From the NCBI GenBank assembly GCA_036000105.1, contig DASYGE010000012.1, positions 124,001-188,000 on the forward strand: DNA of 64,000 nucleotides, given 5' to 3'. The notes under the pieces are model-generated. The model was not told the origin of the DNA, did no database searches, and was given only the letters and a program-made list of their open reading frames with translations. The position numbers and the translations under genes are program-made. This DNA comes from DASUBN01 sp036000105. Its GTDB lineage: Bacteria; Pseudomonadota; Gammaproteobacteria; Natronospirales; REEB76. How positions within the stretch are numbered: the stretch's first letter is position 1; each line of letters starts with the position of its first letter. Positions 34,894 to 46,851 of the stretch are shown one piece after another.

Positions 34894-35331
34894 CTAGAGG
34901 ACCCGCGCGCCCGCCTGGCCGAACGTGTAGCGCCAGCCTTTCGGGGTGCAGAGATAGATGTCGCTGAACCACACCCGATATTCGAAGGGCTTGCCGTCCT
35001 CAGTGCCTGCAGCCCACAAGAGCGCCGTGATCACCGCCGTGTCGCCCCAGATGCGCACGGTCTGCTGGCTGTCTTCCTGGTGGGTGTATACGGTATTGGG
35101 ATCCCGGGCTTCCGTCAGCAGCCCCGCCTTGGTCTCCACCTGTCCTTTACTCGTGATCAGGATGTAATCGTCGGGCAGTAGGCGGTCTATGGTAGCGGCG
35201 TCCTTCCTCCCGGTGGCGGCCTGGAACGCCGTGTCCAGGGCTGCGACGTCGTTGGTGCAAGCGGTTGCGCCGCCCGCCAAGGCAGCGAGATTGAAGCCCA
35301 ACAGGGCGAACATAAGCAGCAATCTAGACAT
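34894..35331 (-). CDS. Exported NTF2-like (DUF4440/SnoaL-type) protein
   Basis: Predicted 145 aa. A signal peptide (MSRLLLMFALLGFNLAALAGGATA) precedes an NTF2-like cone fold: ALDTAFQAATGRKDAATIDRLLPDDYILITSKGQ and the late YRVWFSDIYLCTPKGWRYTFGQ. Such domains bind small ligands or serve as small enzymes; nothing in the sequence shows which. It converges with the NAD(P)-binding gene seven bases away. Confidence 0.8.
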   Translation of the reverse strand: MSRLLLMFALLGFNLAALAGGATACTNDVAALDTAFQAATGRKDAATIDRLLPDDYILITSKGQVETKAGLLTEARDPNTVYTHQEDSQQTVRIWGDTAVITALLWAAGTEDGKPFEYRVWFSDIYLCTPKGWRYTFGQAGARVL

Positions 35332-35424
35332 GATCTATCCTCCGCACGATTAGTGCAGCTTAGGATAAGGTCCCGGAGATGAAGATTCTGGCGGCTTTCG
35401 GACGTGCTCGTCGGCTCAGGCGAT

Positions 35425-35778
35425 CTACTTGCGCAGATAAGTCTTGAGTGCTGCGGCGTTGTTCAGACGTTCTTCCTTCGAGGAGAACAGCAGTGTCAGT
35501 GTCTTGTGGGTTCTCAACAGGCCGCGCAGTTCCTTGACTGCAGCCTGGTTGCGCTTCAGTTCAGCGCCATAGCGGCGCTTGAACTCCGGCCAGCGCTGAG
35601 GCTCGTGGCCGTACCACTTGCGCAGCACCGTGCTGGGCGCGATGTCCCGCAACCAGTGATCCACTTTGGCTTTCTGCTTGCTCAAGCCCCGGGGCCAGAG
35701 GCGGTCCACCAGCACCCGGCAGCCGTCGCCGCTTGCGGGTTTCAGGTAGATGCGTTTGAGTTTGACGGTCGCAGTCAT
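35425..35778 (-). CDS. DUF488 family protein, YeaO type
   Basis: Predicted 117 aa. The YeaO signature is present: VLVDRLWPRGLSKQKA, WLRDIAPSTVLRKWYGHEP, FKRRYGAEL and LTLLFSSKEERLNNA. Function is unknown. The ATG at 35778 gives the family length. It starts 19 bases after the glmS stop on the same strand and is probably read through from glmS. Confidence 0.88.
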   Translation of the reverse strand: MTATVKLKRIYLKPASGDGCRVLVDRLWPRGLSKQKAKVDHWLRDIAPSTVLRKWYGHEPQRWPEFKRRYGAELKRNQAAVKELRGLLRTHKTLTLLFSSKEERLNNAAALKTYLRK

Positions 35779-35797
35779 GGGGCGGGCGGAACGAGCG

Positions 35798-37624
<1,827 letters not shown>

Positions 37625-37652
37625 GAGTTGGGAACCTTGTACTGGAGAACGG

Positions 37653-39017
37653 TCATTTCTTCTTGATGGGCCGTTGCCAGCCGGTCTTGGTCTCTTGCCT
37701 CGCCCGGGCGATGCTGAGCTCACCGGCCGGCGCGTTGCGGCTGATGGTGGAACCCGCCGCCACGTAGGCGCCGGCACCGATGGTCACCGGCGCGATCAGG
37801 GTGGCATCCGAACCGATGAAGGCGCCGTCCTCGATCACCGTGGTGTGCTTCGCGGTGCCGTCGTAGTTGCAGGTGATGACGCCGGCACCGATGTTCACCT
37901 GCTTGCCCACCTCAGCATCGCCTATATAGGCCAGGTGGTTGGCCTTACTGTGCTTGCCGAGGTGGCTCTTCTTCACTTCCACGAAGTTGCCGATATGCAC
38001 TTCGTCGGCGAGTTCCGTCTCGGGACGGATGCGGGCGAAAGGCCCGATGCGCACCTTGGCGCCGATCTTCGCGCCATCCAGTACGCTGTGGGACAGCACT
38101 TCGCTGTCGTCACCGATCGCGCAATCGCGGATCACCGCATGGGGGCCGATCTTCACCCGGTGGCCGAGGGTGACCTTGCCTTCCAGCACGCAGTTCACAT
38201 CTATCTCGCAGTCCCGACCGAACTCAAGTTCGCCACGCAGATCGAAACGGCGCGGGTCGCGCAGCGTGAGGCCGGCGAGCATCAGTTCGATGGCGGTACG
38301 CTTGCGCAAGGCCTTCTCGGCGGTCGCCAGCTGCTGCTTGTCGTTGATCCCACGGGTCTCGTTGTGGTCTTCTGCCAGCACGCCCTCCACCTTCACACCA
38401 TCGGCCACGGCCATGGCGATCACGTCCGTGAGGTAATACTCCTTCTGCGCGTTCTGGTTGCCCACGTTCTTGAGCCAGCGGCGCATGCGACCGGCGTCGC
38501 AGGCCATCAAGCCGGTGTTGATCTCGTCTGTCCAGCGCTCGGCCGAGCTCGCGTCCTTGTCCTCGACGATGCGCGTCACGCGGCCCGCGCTGTCCCGCAC
38601 GATACGGCCGTAGCCCTTGGGGTCCGGGACTTTCGCCGTCAGCACCGCGAACTCGCCTTTCGCGGCGGAGTCCGTCAATCGCTTGAGGGTGGCGGGGCGC
38701 ACCAGGGGCACGTCGCCATAGAGCACCAGGAGGAGGTCGGCGTCGGATATCTTGGGCAGAGCCTGCATCACCGCGTGGCCGGTGCCGAGTTGCTCGGCCT
38801 GCAGCACCCACTCGACGCCCGTGTGCGCGAGAGCCGTGCGCACTTCTTCGGCGCCGTACCCGTACACCACGTGGACTGCGTGAGCTTCGAGTGCCGCGGC
38901 GCTCTGCACCACATGCTCGAGCAGCGTGTAGCCGCCGAGCCGCTGCAACACCTTGGGCAGGTCGGAGTGCATACGCTTGCCTTGACCGGCGGCCAGGATG
39001 ACTACGCTGAGCGGCAT
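37653..39017 (-). CDS. glmU: Bifunctional GlcNAc-1-P uridyltransferase / GlcN-1-P acetyltransferase
   Basis: Predicted 454 aa (E. coli 456). The N-terminal half is a nucleotidyltransferase with VVILAAGQGKRMHSDLPKVL and LYGDVPLV. The C-terminal half is a left-handed beta-helix acetyltransferase with many hexapeptide turns (IGDDSEVLSHSVLDGAKIG) and NLAYIGDAEVG-like segments, ending in a short basic tail (QRPIKKK). It makes UDP-GlcNAc for peptidoglycan and LPS. The ATG at 39017 matches the family; upstream ATGs are less likely. Confidence 0.97.
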   Translation of the reverse strand: MPLSVVILAAGQGKRMHSDLPKVLQRLGGYTLLEHVVQSAAALEAHAVHVVYGYGAEEVRTALAHTGVEWVLQAEQLGTGHAVMQALPKISDADLLLVLYGDVPLVRPATLKRLTDSAAKGEFAVLTAKVPDPKGYGRIVRDSAGRVTRIVEDKDASSAERWTDEINTGLMACDAGRMRRWLKNVGNQNAQKEYYLTDVIAMAVADGVKVEGVLAEDHNETRGINDKQQLATAEKALRKRTAIELMLAGLTLRDPRRFDLRGELEFGRDCEIDVNCVLEGKVTLGHRVKIGPHAVIRDCAIGDDSEVLSHSVLDGAKIGAKVRIGPFARIRPETELADEVHIGNFVEVKKSHLGKHSKANHLAYIGDAEVGKQVNIGAGVITCNYDGTAKHTTVIEDGAFIGSDATLIAPVTIGAGAYVAAGSTISRNAPAGELSIARARQETKTGWQRPIKKK

Positions 39018-39135
39018 GCGCTGCCTGTTATCATGAGGAAGAGTCGGCATATGATAATTGAAAAGCCGACGCCCTGACGGATCCATCCGTCAGGAAACGC
39101 TCATCGAGCGATAGCGGCGGCGCCAGGGAGCCTAC

Positions 39136-39666
39136 ATGCAGGATTTCGCTCAACAGATCGCCGCCTGGCAGCCGTACTTCACCACCCTGGCGGCGGCCGG
39201 CGCCACCCTGGTCGGCCTGCTCTTCGTTGCACTCTCGTTACAGGTCGGGATCCTGCGGGACGAGGGCAAGACCAACCTGCAGCGCCTCGCCCAGCACACC
39301 TTCGGCGACTTCGTGCAGGTGTTGTTCATCGGGGTGTTCTACGTGGTGCCGGTGCCCGCCCCCACCTTCTTCGGCATGGCGACGCTGCTGATCGTGGTGA
39401 TGGCGTTGCCGGAACTGGCGAAACGTTTCCTGCTGGCCTGGCGCGATCGCAACCATGCGCTGCACCGCAGCCACATCATGCGCCGCTTGGGGCTATCGCT
39501 CATCGGTCGGGGGCTGTTGGCGCTGGGCGGCTTGGGACTGCTGTTGCAACATGCCGACCACGAGCATATCTCCCAGGACCTGATGTTCGTGTTCTCAGGC
39601 AGCATGTCGCTGCTGATATCGGGATTGCGCAACGCCTGGTTCCTGCTGCTCCAGGAACAGAGCTGA
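39136..39666 (+). CDS. Hypothetical membrane protein between glmU and atpC
   Basis: Predicted 176 aa with about four hydrophobic stretches: TLAAAGATLVGLLFVALSLQ, VLFIGVFYVVPVPAPTFFG, a segment around LLIVVMALPELA, and LLALGGLGLLLQHA. I do not recognise a family. It is the only plus-strand gene inside the otherwise minus-strand rsmG-to-glmS block. GGGAG lies before the ATG. It ends at a hairpin shared with the atp operon. Confidence 0.75.
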   Translation: MQDFAQQIAAWQPYFTTLAAAGATLVGLLFVALSLQVGILRDEGKTNLQRLAQHTFGDFVQVLFIGVFYVVPVPAPTFFGMATLLIVVMALPELAKRFLLAWRDRNHALHRSHIMRRLGLSLIGRGLLALGGLGLLLQHADHEHISQDLMFVFSGSMSLLISGLRNAWFLLLQEQS

Positions 39667-39671
39667 AAACG

Positions 39672-39699
39672 AAGCGGGCCGGTTCATACCGGCCCGCTT
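39672..39699. terminator. Bidirectional terminator of the atp operon and the plus-strand gene
   Basis: A perfect 12-bp stem AAGCGGGCCGGT / ACCGGCCCGCTT with loop TCAT. On the minus strand it is followed by CGTTTT, after atpC. It lies in the convergent gap. Confidence 0.85.
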
Positions 39700-39724
39700 G
39701 TCATCAATCTTCAAGTCGCCGCGC

Positions 39725-40147
39725 TTAGCGGCCGGCTTTCTTACGGATCTGCTCGATGGCCTTCAAACGCGCCACGGCCTCCAGCAACTCGGCCTGGGCA
39801 CGGGCCACGTCCAGCTCACCCGTCTGGTTGGCGAGTGCTTCTTCGGCGCGGCGCTTGGCTTCGTGGGCCGCGGCTTCGTCCAGATCCTTGGCGCGCTGGG
39901 CGGTATCGGACAGCACCGTGACCCTATGCGGCTGGATCTCCAGGATGCCACCGGACACGTAGAACACCGATTCCTCGCCTCCCGACTGTACCCGCACCGT
40001 GCCGGGCTTCATGCGCGTGAGCAGCGGTGCGTGGCGCGGCGTGATGCCGAGCTCGCCCATCTCCGCCGGCGCGAACACCATCTCGGCGTCGCCCGAGAAG
40101 ATCTCGCGCTCCGCGCTCACGATGTCGACATGGAAGGTGGTGCTCAT
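39725..40147 (-). CDS. atpC: ATP synthase epsilon subunit
   Basis: Predicted 140 aa (E. coli 139). N-terminal beta-sandwich with HVDIVSAEREIFSG and GELGITPRHAPLLT; C-terminal helical hairpin rich in Ala and Lys. Part of the central stalk, where its C-terminal helices can inhibit ATP hydrolysis. Last gene of the atp operon; atpD lies 18 bases upstream. Confidence 0.96.
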   Translation of the reverse strand: MSTTFHVDIVSAEREIFSGDAEMVFAPAEMGELGITPRHAPLLTRMKPGTVRVQSGGEESVFYVSGGILEIQPHRVTVLSDTAQRAKDLDEAAAHEAKRRAEEALANQTGELDVARAQAELLEAVARLKAIEQIRKKAGR

Positions 40148-40165
40148 GGGTGTCTGGGTTCCGGG

Positions 40166-41563
40166 TTACAGCGTCTTGGCCTTCTCGACCGCTTCTTCGA
40201 TGGTGCCGACCATGTAGAAGGCCTGCTCCGGCAGGTGGTCGTACTCGCCGGCTACGATGCCCTTGAAGGCGCGGATGGTGTCCTTGAGGGACACGTACTT
40301 GCCGGGCGAGCCGGTGAACACTTCAGCCACGGTGAACGGCTGGGACAGGAAGCGCTGGATCTTGCGCGCACGCTGCACCGCCTGCTTGTCCTCTTCCGAG
40401 AGCTCGTCCATACCGAGGATGGCGATGATGTCCTTCAGTTCCTTGTAGCGCTGCAACACGGCCTGCACGCTGCGGGCCACGTCGTAGTGCTCCTGGCCGA
40501 TGACGTTCGGATCCACCTGGCGCGAAGTGGAGTCGAGCGGATCCACCGCCGGATAGATGCCCAGTGAAGCGATGTCGCGGGACAGCACCACTGTGGCGTC
40601 CAGGTGGGCGAAGGTGGTAGCCGGCGACGGATCGGTCAGGTCGTCCGCGGGCACGTACACCGCCTGGATGGAGGTGATGGAACCCTTCTTCGTCGAAGTG
40701 ATGCGCTCTTGGAGCACGCCCATCTCTTCGGCGAGCGTCGGCTGGTAGCCCACCGCGGAAGGCATACGGCCCAGCAGCGCGGATACTTCGGTGCCGGCCA
40801 GGGTGTAGCGGTAGATGTTGTCGATGAACAGCAGCACGTCGCGGCCTTCGTCGCGGAAGTACTCGGCCATGGTTAGGCCCGTGAGCGCCACACGCAGACG
40901 GTTGCCCGGCGGCTCGTTCATCTGGCCGTACACCATCGCCACCTTAGACTTGCTCAAGTCCTTGATGTCGATGACGCCGGATTCCGCCATCTCGTGGTAG
41001 AAGTCGTTGCCTTCGCGGGTACGCTCGCCGACGCCGGCGAACACCGAGAGGCCCGAGTGCTCGGTAGCGATGTTGTTGATGAGCTCCATCATGTTCACGG
41101 TCTTGCCCACACCGGCGCCGCCGAACAGACCCACCTTGCCGCCCTTGGCGAAGGGGCACAGGAGATCGATCACCTTGATGCCGGTCTCCAGGAGCTCGGT
41201 GGAACCCGCCTGCTCCTCATAGGAGGGCGCCTTGCGATGGATAGCCCAAGTGGCCTCGCCCTTCACCGGGCCGCGCTCGTCCACCGGCTTGCCCAAGACG
41301 TCCATGATGCGGCCGAGCGTCGCCTGGCCCACAGGCACCGAGATCGCGGCGCCGGTGCCCTGCACCTTGAGGCCGCGCTTCAAGCCTTCGGAGGCGCCCA
41401 TGGCGATGCAACGCACCACCCCGTCGCCGAGCTGCTGCTGCACCTCGAGGGTCAGGCCGCCGTCTTCGACCAGCAGCGCCTCGTAGATGGCGGGGATGGC
41501 ATCGCGCGGGAACTCCACGTCCACCACGGCGCCGATGATCTGTACGATTTTTCCGGAACTCAT
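40166..41563 (-). CDS. atpD: ATP synthase beta subunit
   Basis: Predicted 465 aa catalytic subunit. Walker A is GLFGGAGVGKTV, Walker B around VLLFIDNIYRYTLAGTEVSALLGRMPSAVGYQPTLAEEMG, and the DELSEEDK loop that contacts gamma (DELSEED in other species) is present as MDELSEEDK. The ATG at 41563 has GAGGG upstream; an ATG seven codons earlier is not needed. In operon with atpG and atpC. Confidence 0.98.
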   Translation of the reverse strand: MSSGKIVQIIGAVVDVEFPRDAIPAIYEALLVEDGGLTLEVQQQLGDGVVRCIAMGASEGLKRGLKVQGTGAAISVPVGQATLGRIMDVLGKPVDERGPVKGEATWAIHRKAPSYEEQAGSTELLETGIKVIDLLCPFAKGGKVGLFGGAGVGKTVNMMELINNIATEHSGLSVFAGVGERTREGNDFYHEMAESGVIDIKDLSKSKVAMVYGQMNEPPGNRLRVALTGLTMAEYFRDEGRDVLLFIDNIYRYTLAGTEVSALLGRMPSAVGYQPTLAEEMGVLQERITSTKKGSITSIQAVYVPADDLTDPSPATTFAHLDATVVLSRDIASLGIYPAVDPLDSTSRQVDPNVIGQEHYDVARSVQAVLQRYKELKDIIAILGMDELSEEDKQAVQRARKIQRFLSQPFTVAEVFTGSPGKYVSLKDTIRAFKGIVAGEYDHLPEQAFYMVGTIEEAVEKAKTL

Positions 41564-41614
41564 TGTTGAACCCTCAATGCTCAATCCGTTAATGCTTTAA
41601 ACCGAATTCTTTGC

Positions 41615-42475
41615 TCAGACCGCTGCGGCGCCGCCGACGATCTCGGACAGCTCCTTCGTGATGTTCGCCTGGCGCGCCTTGTTATAGATGAGCTGCAGGT
41701 CATTGATGATGTCGCCGGCGTTGTCGGAGGCCGATTTCATGGCCACCATGCGCGCCGCCTGTTCGCAGGCCGTGTTCTCCACGGCGCCCTGGTACACCTG
41801 TGACTCCACGTACCGCGTGAGCACGCTGTCCAGCAGCTCGCGGGCCTCGGGCTCGTACAGGTAATCCCAGTGATCCTGCAGGTCCTCGTCTTCCACCGGC
41901 TCCGTGGGCAGGAGCTGGCTCACCGTGGGCTTCTGGCTCATGGTGTTCACGAACACGTTGTTCACCAGGAACAGACGGTCGATCTTGCCTTCCTTATACG
42001 AATCCAGCATCACCTTCACGGTGCCGATGAGGTCATCCATGTGCGGCGTATCGCCGAGATGGGTGGCCTGGGCCAGCACCTTGCCGCCGAAGCGGCGGAA
42101 GAACGACACCGCCTTGGCGCCGAGGATGCAGTAATCCACTTCCACGCCCTTGGCCATCCAGGGCCGCACCGCCGCCACCGTGTTCTTGAACAGGTTGACG
42201 TTGAGGCCGCCGCACATACCGCGGTCCGTGGAGATCACGATGAAGCCCACGCGCTTGATCTCGCGCTCCACCATGAAGGGATGACGGTACTCGGGGTTGG
42301 CCTTGGCCAGGTGCCCGATGACCATGCGCATACGCTGGGCATAGGGCCGCGAAGCCGCCATGCGCTGCTGCACCTTACGCATCTTGCTCGCCGCGACCAT
42401 CTCCATGGCCTTGGTGATCTTCTGCGTGCTCCGGATGCTCTTGATCTGCGTCCGGATCTCTTTTGGGCTAGCCAT
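41615..42475 (-). CDS. atpG: ATP synthase gamma subunit
   Basis: Predicted 286 aa (E. coli 287). Rotor shaft coiled coil: the N-terminus ASPKEIRTQIKSIRSTQKITKAMEMVAASKMRK and the C-terminal SASDNAGDIINDLQLIYNKARQANITKELSEIV are both diagnostic. ISTDRGMCGGLN marks the Rossmann-like middle. 18 bases after atpA. Confidence 0.97.
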   Translation of the reverse strand: MASPKEIRTQIKSIRSTQKITKAMEMVAASKMRKVQQRMAASRPYAQRMRMVIGHLAKANPEYRHPFMVEREIKRVGFIVISTDRGMCGGLNVNLFKNTVAAVRPWMAKGVEVDYCILGAKAVSFFRRFGGKVLAQATHLGDTPHMDDLIGTVKVMLDSYKEGKIDRLFLVNNVFVNTMSQKPTVSQLLPTEPVEDEDLQDHWDYLYEPEARELLDSVLTRYVESQVYQGAVENTACEQAARMVAMKSASDNAGDIINDLQLIYNKARQANITKELSEIVGGAAAV

Positions 42476-42493
42476 CGTTGCTTACCGTTTCCG

Positions 42494-44032
<1,539 letters not shown>

Positions 44033-44067
44033 GGTCGGACCCTCGAAGTCCTGGATTTTTCAGTGAA

Positions 44068-44613
44068 TCAATGTGTCAGGGCGGCCGCCAGGCGGCCGAG
44101 TTTCTCGCGCACCGAACCGTCGATGACGAGGTCGCCGGCGCGGATCACCGCACCGCCTATGAGTGTCTTGTCTTCCACGTACTTGAGCGTGATCTTGCGG
44201 CCGAGCTTCTTGTGGAGCGCATCGCTGATGGCCTTCTGCTCCGCGGCCGGCACCGGCGAAGCAGCGCGCAACTCCACTTCCAGGGTGTTCTCCGCCTGGG
44301 CGCGCAACGCCTCGTAATCGGCAGCGATCTCTGGCAGCACCTGCAAGCGACGGTACTCGGCCAGGAGCTTCACGAAGTTCTGTCCCTCAGCATCCAGCTT
44401 CTCGCCGGACTTGGCACAGAGCTCCGCCAGCACCTCGGCGCGCAGCGCCGGGGACGCCTTGGGCGAGGTCAGCAGCGCCTGCACGCCGGCATCGCTGCCG
44501 AGGGCGGCCAGCGTCGCCAGGAGCTTGCTCCAGCGGTCGAATGCATCCTTGTCGCGGGCCAGTTCGAAGACCGCGCGGGCGTAAGGATGTGCGAGGGTGC
44601 TGTTCTCGGCCAT
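44068..44613 (-). CDS. atpH: ATP synthase delta subunit
   Basis: Predicted 181 aa (E. coli 177). The N-terminal six-helix domain starts LAHPYARAVFELARDKDAFDRW, and the C-terminal part has KKLGRKITLKYVEDKTLIGGAVIRAGDLVIDGSVREKL. It joins F1 to the peripheral stalk. Nine bases separate it from atpF. Confidence 0.96.
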   Translation of the reverse strand: MAENSTLAHPYARAVFELARDKDAFDRWSKLLATLAALGSDAGVQALLTSPKASPALRAEVLAELCAKSGEKLDAEGQNFVKLLAEYRRLQVLPEIAADYEALRAQAENTLEVELRAASPVPAAEQKAISDALHKKLGRKITLKYVEDKTLIGGAVIRAGDLVIDGSVREKLGRLAAALTH

Positions 44614-44622
44614 GGGTCCGCC

Positions 44623-45096
44623 TTAGTGGATCTGACCGGCGAGCTCGTCCAGCAAGGCCTTGTGGGCCTTGGGATCGATCTCACGCTCGATGATGCGCTC
44701 GGCGGCGGCGATGGCGACGCCCGCCACCTCGGCGCGCAGCGCGGCCTTGGCGCGGTTCAGCTCCTGCTGGATCTCCGCCTTGGCGGCTTCCACCTGGCGC
44801 TGACGCTCGGCTTGGGACTCCTTGCGGGCTTCTTCCAGGATGTGCGAGGCCTGCTGGTTGGCGACGTTCACCGCTTCGGCAGCCTTGTCGCGCGCCTGGC
44901 GCAGCACGCTGCCGGCCTGCTCATGAGCCTGGACCAGCTCCTGCTTGCCGCGCTCACCGGCGGCTAGCCCATCGGCGATGGTCTTCTCGCGTTCCGCGAT
45001 GGCGCCCATGATCTTGGGCCAGATGAACTTCATCGTCAGCCAGATGAACAGGCCGAACGCGAACATTTCCGCGAAGAGTGAGGCGTTTATATTCAC
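44623..45096 (-). CDS. atpF: ATP synthase subunit b
   Basis: Predicted 157 aa (E. coli 156). One N-terminal membrane helix (FAFGLFIWLTMKFIWPKI) and a long Ala/Glu/Arg-rich coiled coil that dimerises as the peripheral stalk. N-terminus MNINASLFAEM is typical of gammaproteobacteria. In the atp operon between atpE and atpH. Confidence 0.96.
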   Translation of the reverse strand: MNINASLFAEMFAFGLFIWLTMKFIWPKIMGAIAEREKTIADGLAAGERGKQELVQAHEQAGSVLRQARDKAAEAVNVANQQASHILEEARKESQAERQRQVEAAKAEIQQELNRAKAALRAEVAGVAIAAAERIIEREIDPKAHKALLDELAGQIH

Positions 45097-45142
45097 TGTG
45101 GTTGACCCTTAGAGTCGGAAGAGCGTACTGCCCTTCTCAGGT

Positions 45143-45445
45143 TCAGTGTGCGCCCGTGGCCTTGGCGGCCTCGGCAGCGACAGCGGCCAGGAACGGGTTG
45201 GCGAACACGAAGTACAGGGCGAAGCCGATGCCGATCATGGCCACAGCGTCCAACAGACCCGCCACCAGGAACATGCGGCCCATGAGCATGCCGCCCAGTT
45301 CCGGCTGACGTGCGCAGCCTTCCAGGAACTTGCCGCCCAGGATGCCGAAACCGATGGCGGTGCCGAAGGCGCCCATGCCGAAGATCAGGCACACGCCGAG
45401 CGCGGTCAGGCCCTGGATGTTTGCGATCGAACTTACGATATCCAT
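45143..45445 (-). CDS. atpE: ATP synthase subunit c
   Basis: Predicted 100 aa hairpin of two membrane helices forming the c-ring. The ion-carrying carboxylate is Asp66 in AGLLDAVAMIGIGFALYFVF; there is no Glu/Ser sodium signature, so it should be proton-coupled. The polar loop is ARQPELGG. It is longer than E. coli AtpE (79 aa), mainly by a C-terminal Ala-rich extension (AAVAAEAAKATGAH) and a longer N-terminus. Confidence 0.96.
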   Translation of the reverse strand: MDIVSSIANIQGLTALGVCLIFGMGAFGTAIGFGILGGKFLEGCARQPELGGMLMGRMFLVAGLLDAVAMIGIGFALYFVFANPFLAAVAAEAAKATGAH

Positions 45446-45482
45446 TTAAATCTCCTTAACGAAAAGATTGTTGTAGAAAACC

Positions 45483-46307
45483 TTAATGCGACTCTTGTGT
45501 CACGTGCGCCATGCTGAGATACACCACACTCAGCATCATGAACACGAAGGCCTGGATGGTGATGATCAGCAGGTGAAACGCGGTCCAGGCGAAAGACAGC
45601 GGCCACTGACTCCACCAGGGCAGCAACGCGATCAGGATGAAGAGGATCTCTCCGGCGAACATGTTGCCGAACAGTCGCAGGGACAGCGATAGCGGCTTGG
45701 CCAGGGTCTCGACCGTGTTCATCATGAAGTTGAACGGTGCCAGCACGATCTTCACCGGCAGGTTCGGCGCCTCGAACGGATGGGTGACGTACTCTTTGGC
45801 ATAACCACCGATACCCTTCATCTTGAAGCTGTAGTAGAGCGTCAGGAAGAAGATGGTCAGGGACATGCCGAAGGTCATGTTCATGTCGTTGGTGGGCACG
45901 ACCTTGAGGTACACCTGTTCCGGGTCCGCGCCGAAGGCCATGCCGATGTGCTGTGCGATCCAGGGCAGGAGATCCACCGGCAGCATGTCCATGAAATTCA
46001 TGAGCCAGACCCAGACGAAGATGGTCAGCGCCAGCGGCGCGATCACTGGGTTGTCGTAGTGGAATATCTGCTTGACCTGGTTGTCGATGGTGGTGAGGGC
46101 CATCTCGACGAAGGTCTGCCACTTGCCCGGCACGCCGGCCGTCGCCTTGCGCGCTGCGATCCAGAACGAGATGAAGAACAGGGCGCCCAGAGCCACGGAG
46201 ATGCCCACGGTGTCCACATTGATCGACCAGAACCCATGCCCCACCGTCCAATAACTCAGGTGGTGATGGATGTACTGGCTCGGTGTGATGCCGCTCGTCT
46301 CGCTCAT
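45483..46307 (-). CDS. atpB: ATP synthase subunit a
   Basis: Predicted 274 aa (E. coli 271), with about five membrane helices. The essential arginine is in the SLSLRLFGNMFAGE segment of the fourth helix, facing the c-ring Asp. FVWVWLMNFMDMLPVDLLP and PTNDMNMTFG are conserved. It forms the proton half-channels. It overlaps atpI by four bases. Confidence 0.97.
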   Translation of the reverse strand: MSETSGITPSQYIHHHLSYWTVGHGFWSINVDTVGISVALGALFFISFWIAARKATAGVPGKWQTFVEMALTTIDNQVKQIFHYDNPVIAPLALTIFVWVWLMNFMDMLPVDLLPWIAQHIGMAFGADPEQVYLKVVPTNDMNMTFGMSLTIFFLTLYYSFKMKGIGGYAKEYVTHPFEAPNLPVKIVLAPFNFMMNTVETLAKPLSLSLRLFGNMFAGEILFILIALLPWWSQWPLSFAWTAFHLLIITIQAFVFMMLSVVYLSMAHVTQESH

Positions 46308-46735
46308 ATCCCCTGCCTGATGCCCATTCTCATGTAGCCGAACCAGTAGGCCGCGAAGCCAACCAGATAACCCAACATCAGCGGCAGGAACGCCGCCTTC
46401 AAGACCACGATGGACACGCTGAACAACAGCACCGTGACCGCGAATTTCAATGTCTCCCCGAGCAGCATGCGCCCCAGGAAACGCTTGGGGTCACGCTCCA
46501 CCCGGCCGCCGAAGACCCGCAGGGTCATGACCAGGTTGGCCGCAGCGGCGATGAGCCCACCGAGGAGAGCCGCTACACCCGTCTTGGGCCCGCCTATCGC
46601 GAGACCCGCAAACCCCGCCAGGAGGGCCGCGAGGCACTGGAGTCCCACGACCCGAAATGCGCTGCGGCGTGCCTCTGCCAGATAGCCGGTATCCACCGCG
46701 TCCCCAAAGCTCTTGAGGGGCAACAAAAAAGCCAC
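46304..46735 (-). CDS. atpI: ATP synthase protein I
   Basis: Predicted 143 aa with four membrane helices (for example LQCLAALLAGFAGLAIGG and FAVTVLLFSVSIVVLKAAFLP). AtpI is thought to aid c-ring assembly or magnesium supply and is not essential. The start is GTG at 46735 with GGTGA upstream. First gene of the atp operon, overlapping atpB by ATGA. Confidence 0.9.
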   Translation of the reverse strand: MAFLLPLKSFGDAVDTGYLAEARRSAFRVVGLQCLAALLAGFAGLAIGGPKTGVAALLGGLIAAAANLVMTLRVFGGRVERDPKRFLGRMLLGETLKFAVTVLLFSVSIVVLKAAFLPLMLGYLVGFAAYWFGYMRMGIRQGI

Positions 46736-46784
46736 TTCGTCACCGGGTGGCTAGGCTTAGACCCCAATGTCTAAAGAGCCGGCT

Positions 46785-46813
46785 ATTTTAGCGGGCTTAG
46801 GCAGCATCTTCAA
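46785..46813 (-). promoter_or_regulatory. Sigma70 promoter of the atp operon
   Basis: On the minus strand TTGAAG (46808-46813), a 17-base spacer and TAAAAT (46785-46790) lie 50 bases before the atpI GTG, in the short gap after parB. Both hexamers and the spacing are good. Confidence 0.7.
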
Positions 46814-46851
46814 TCGAAAACGACGGGAATGTGGGCCGAAAGGCCCCGGAT

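Noticed and set aside
37625..37652. glmS ribozyme upstream of glmS
   Set aside because: Only 28 bases separate glmU and glmS, too short for the ribozyme, which is in any case a Gram-positive feature.
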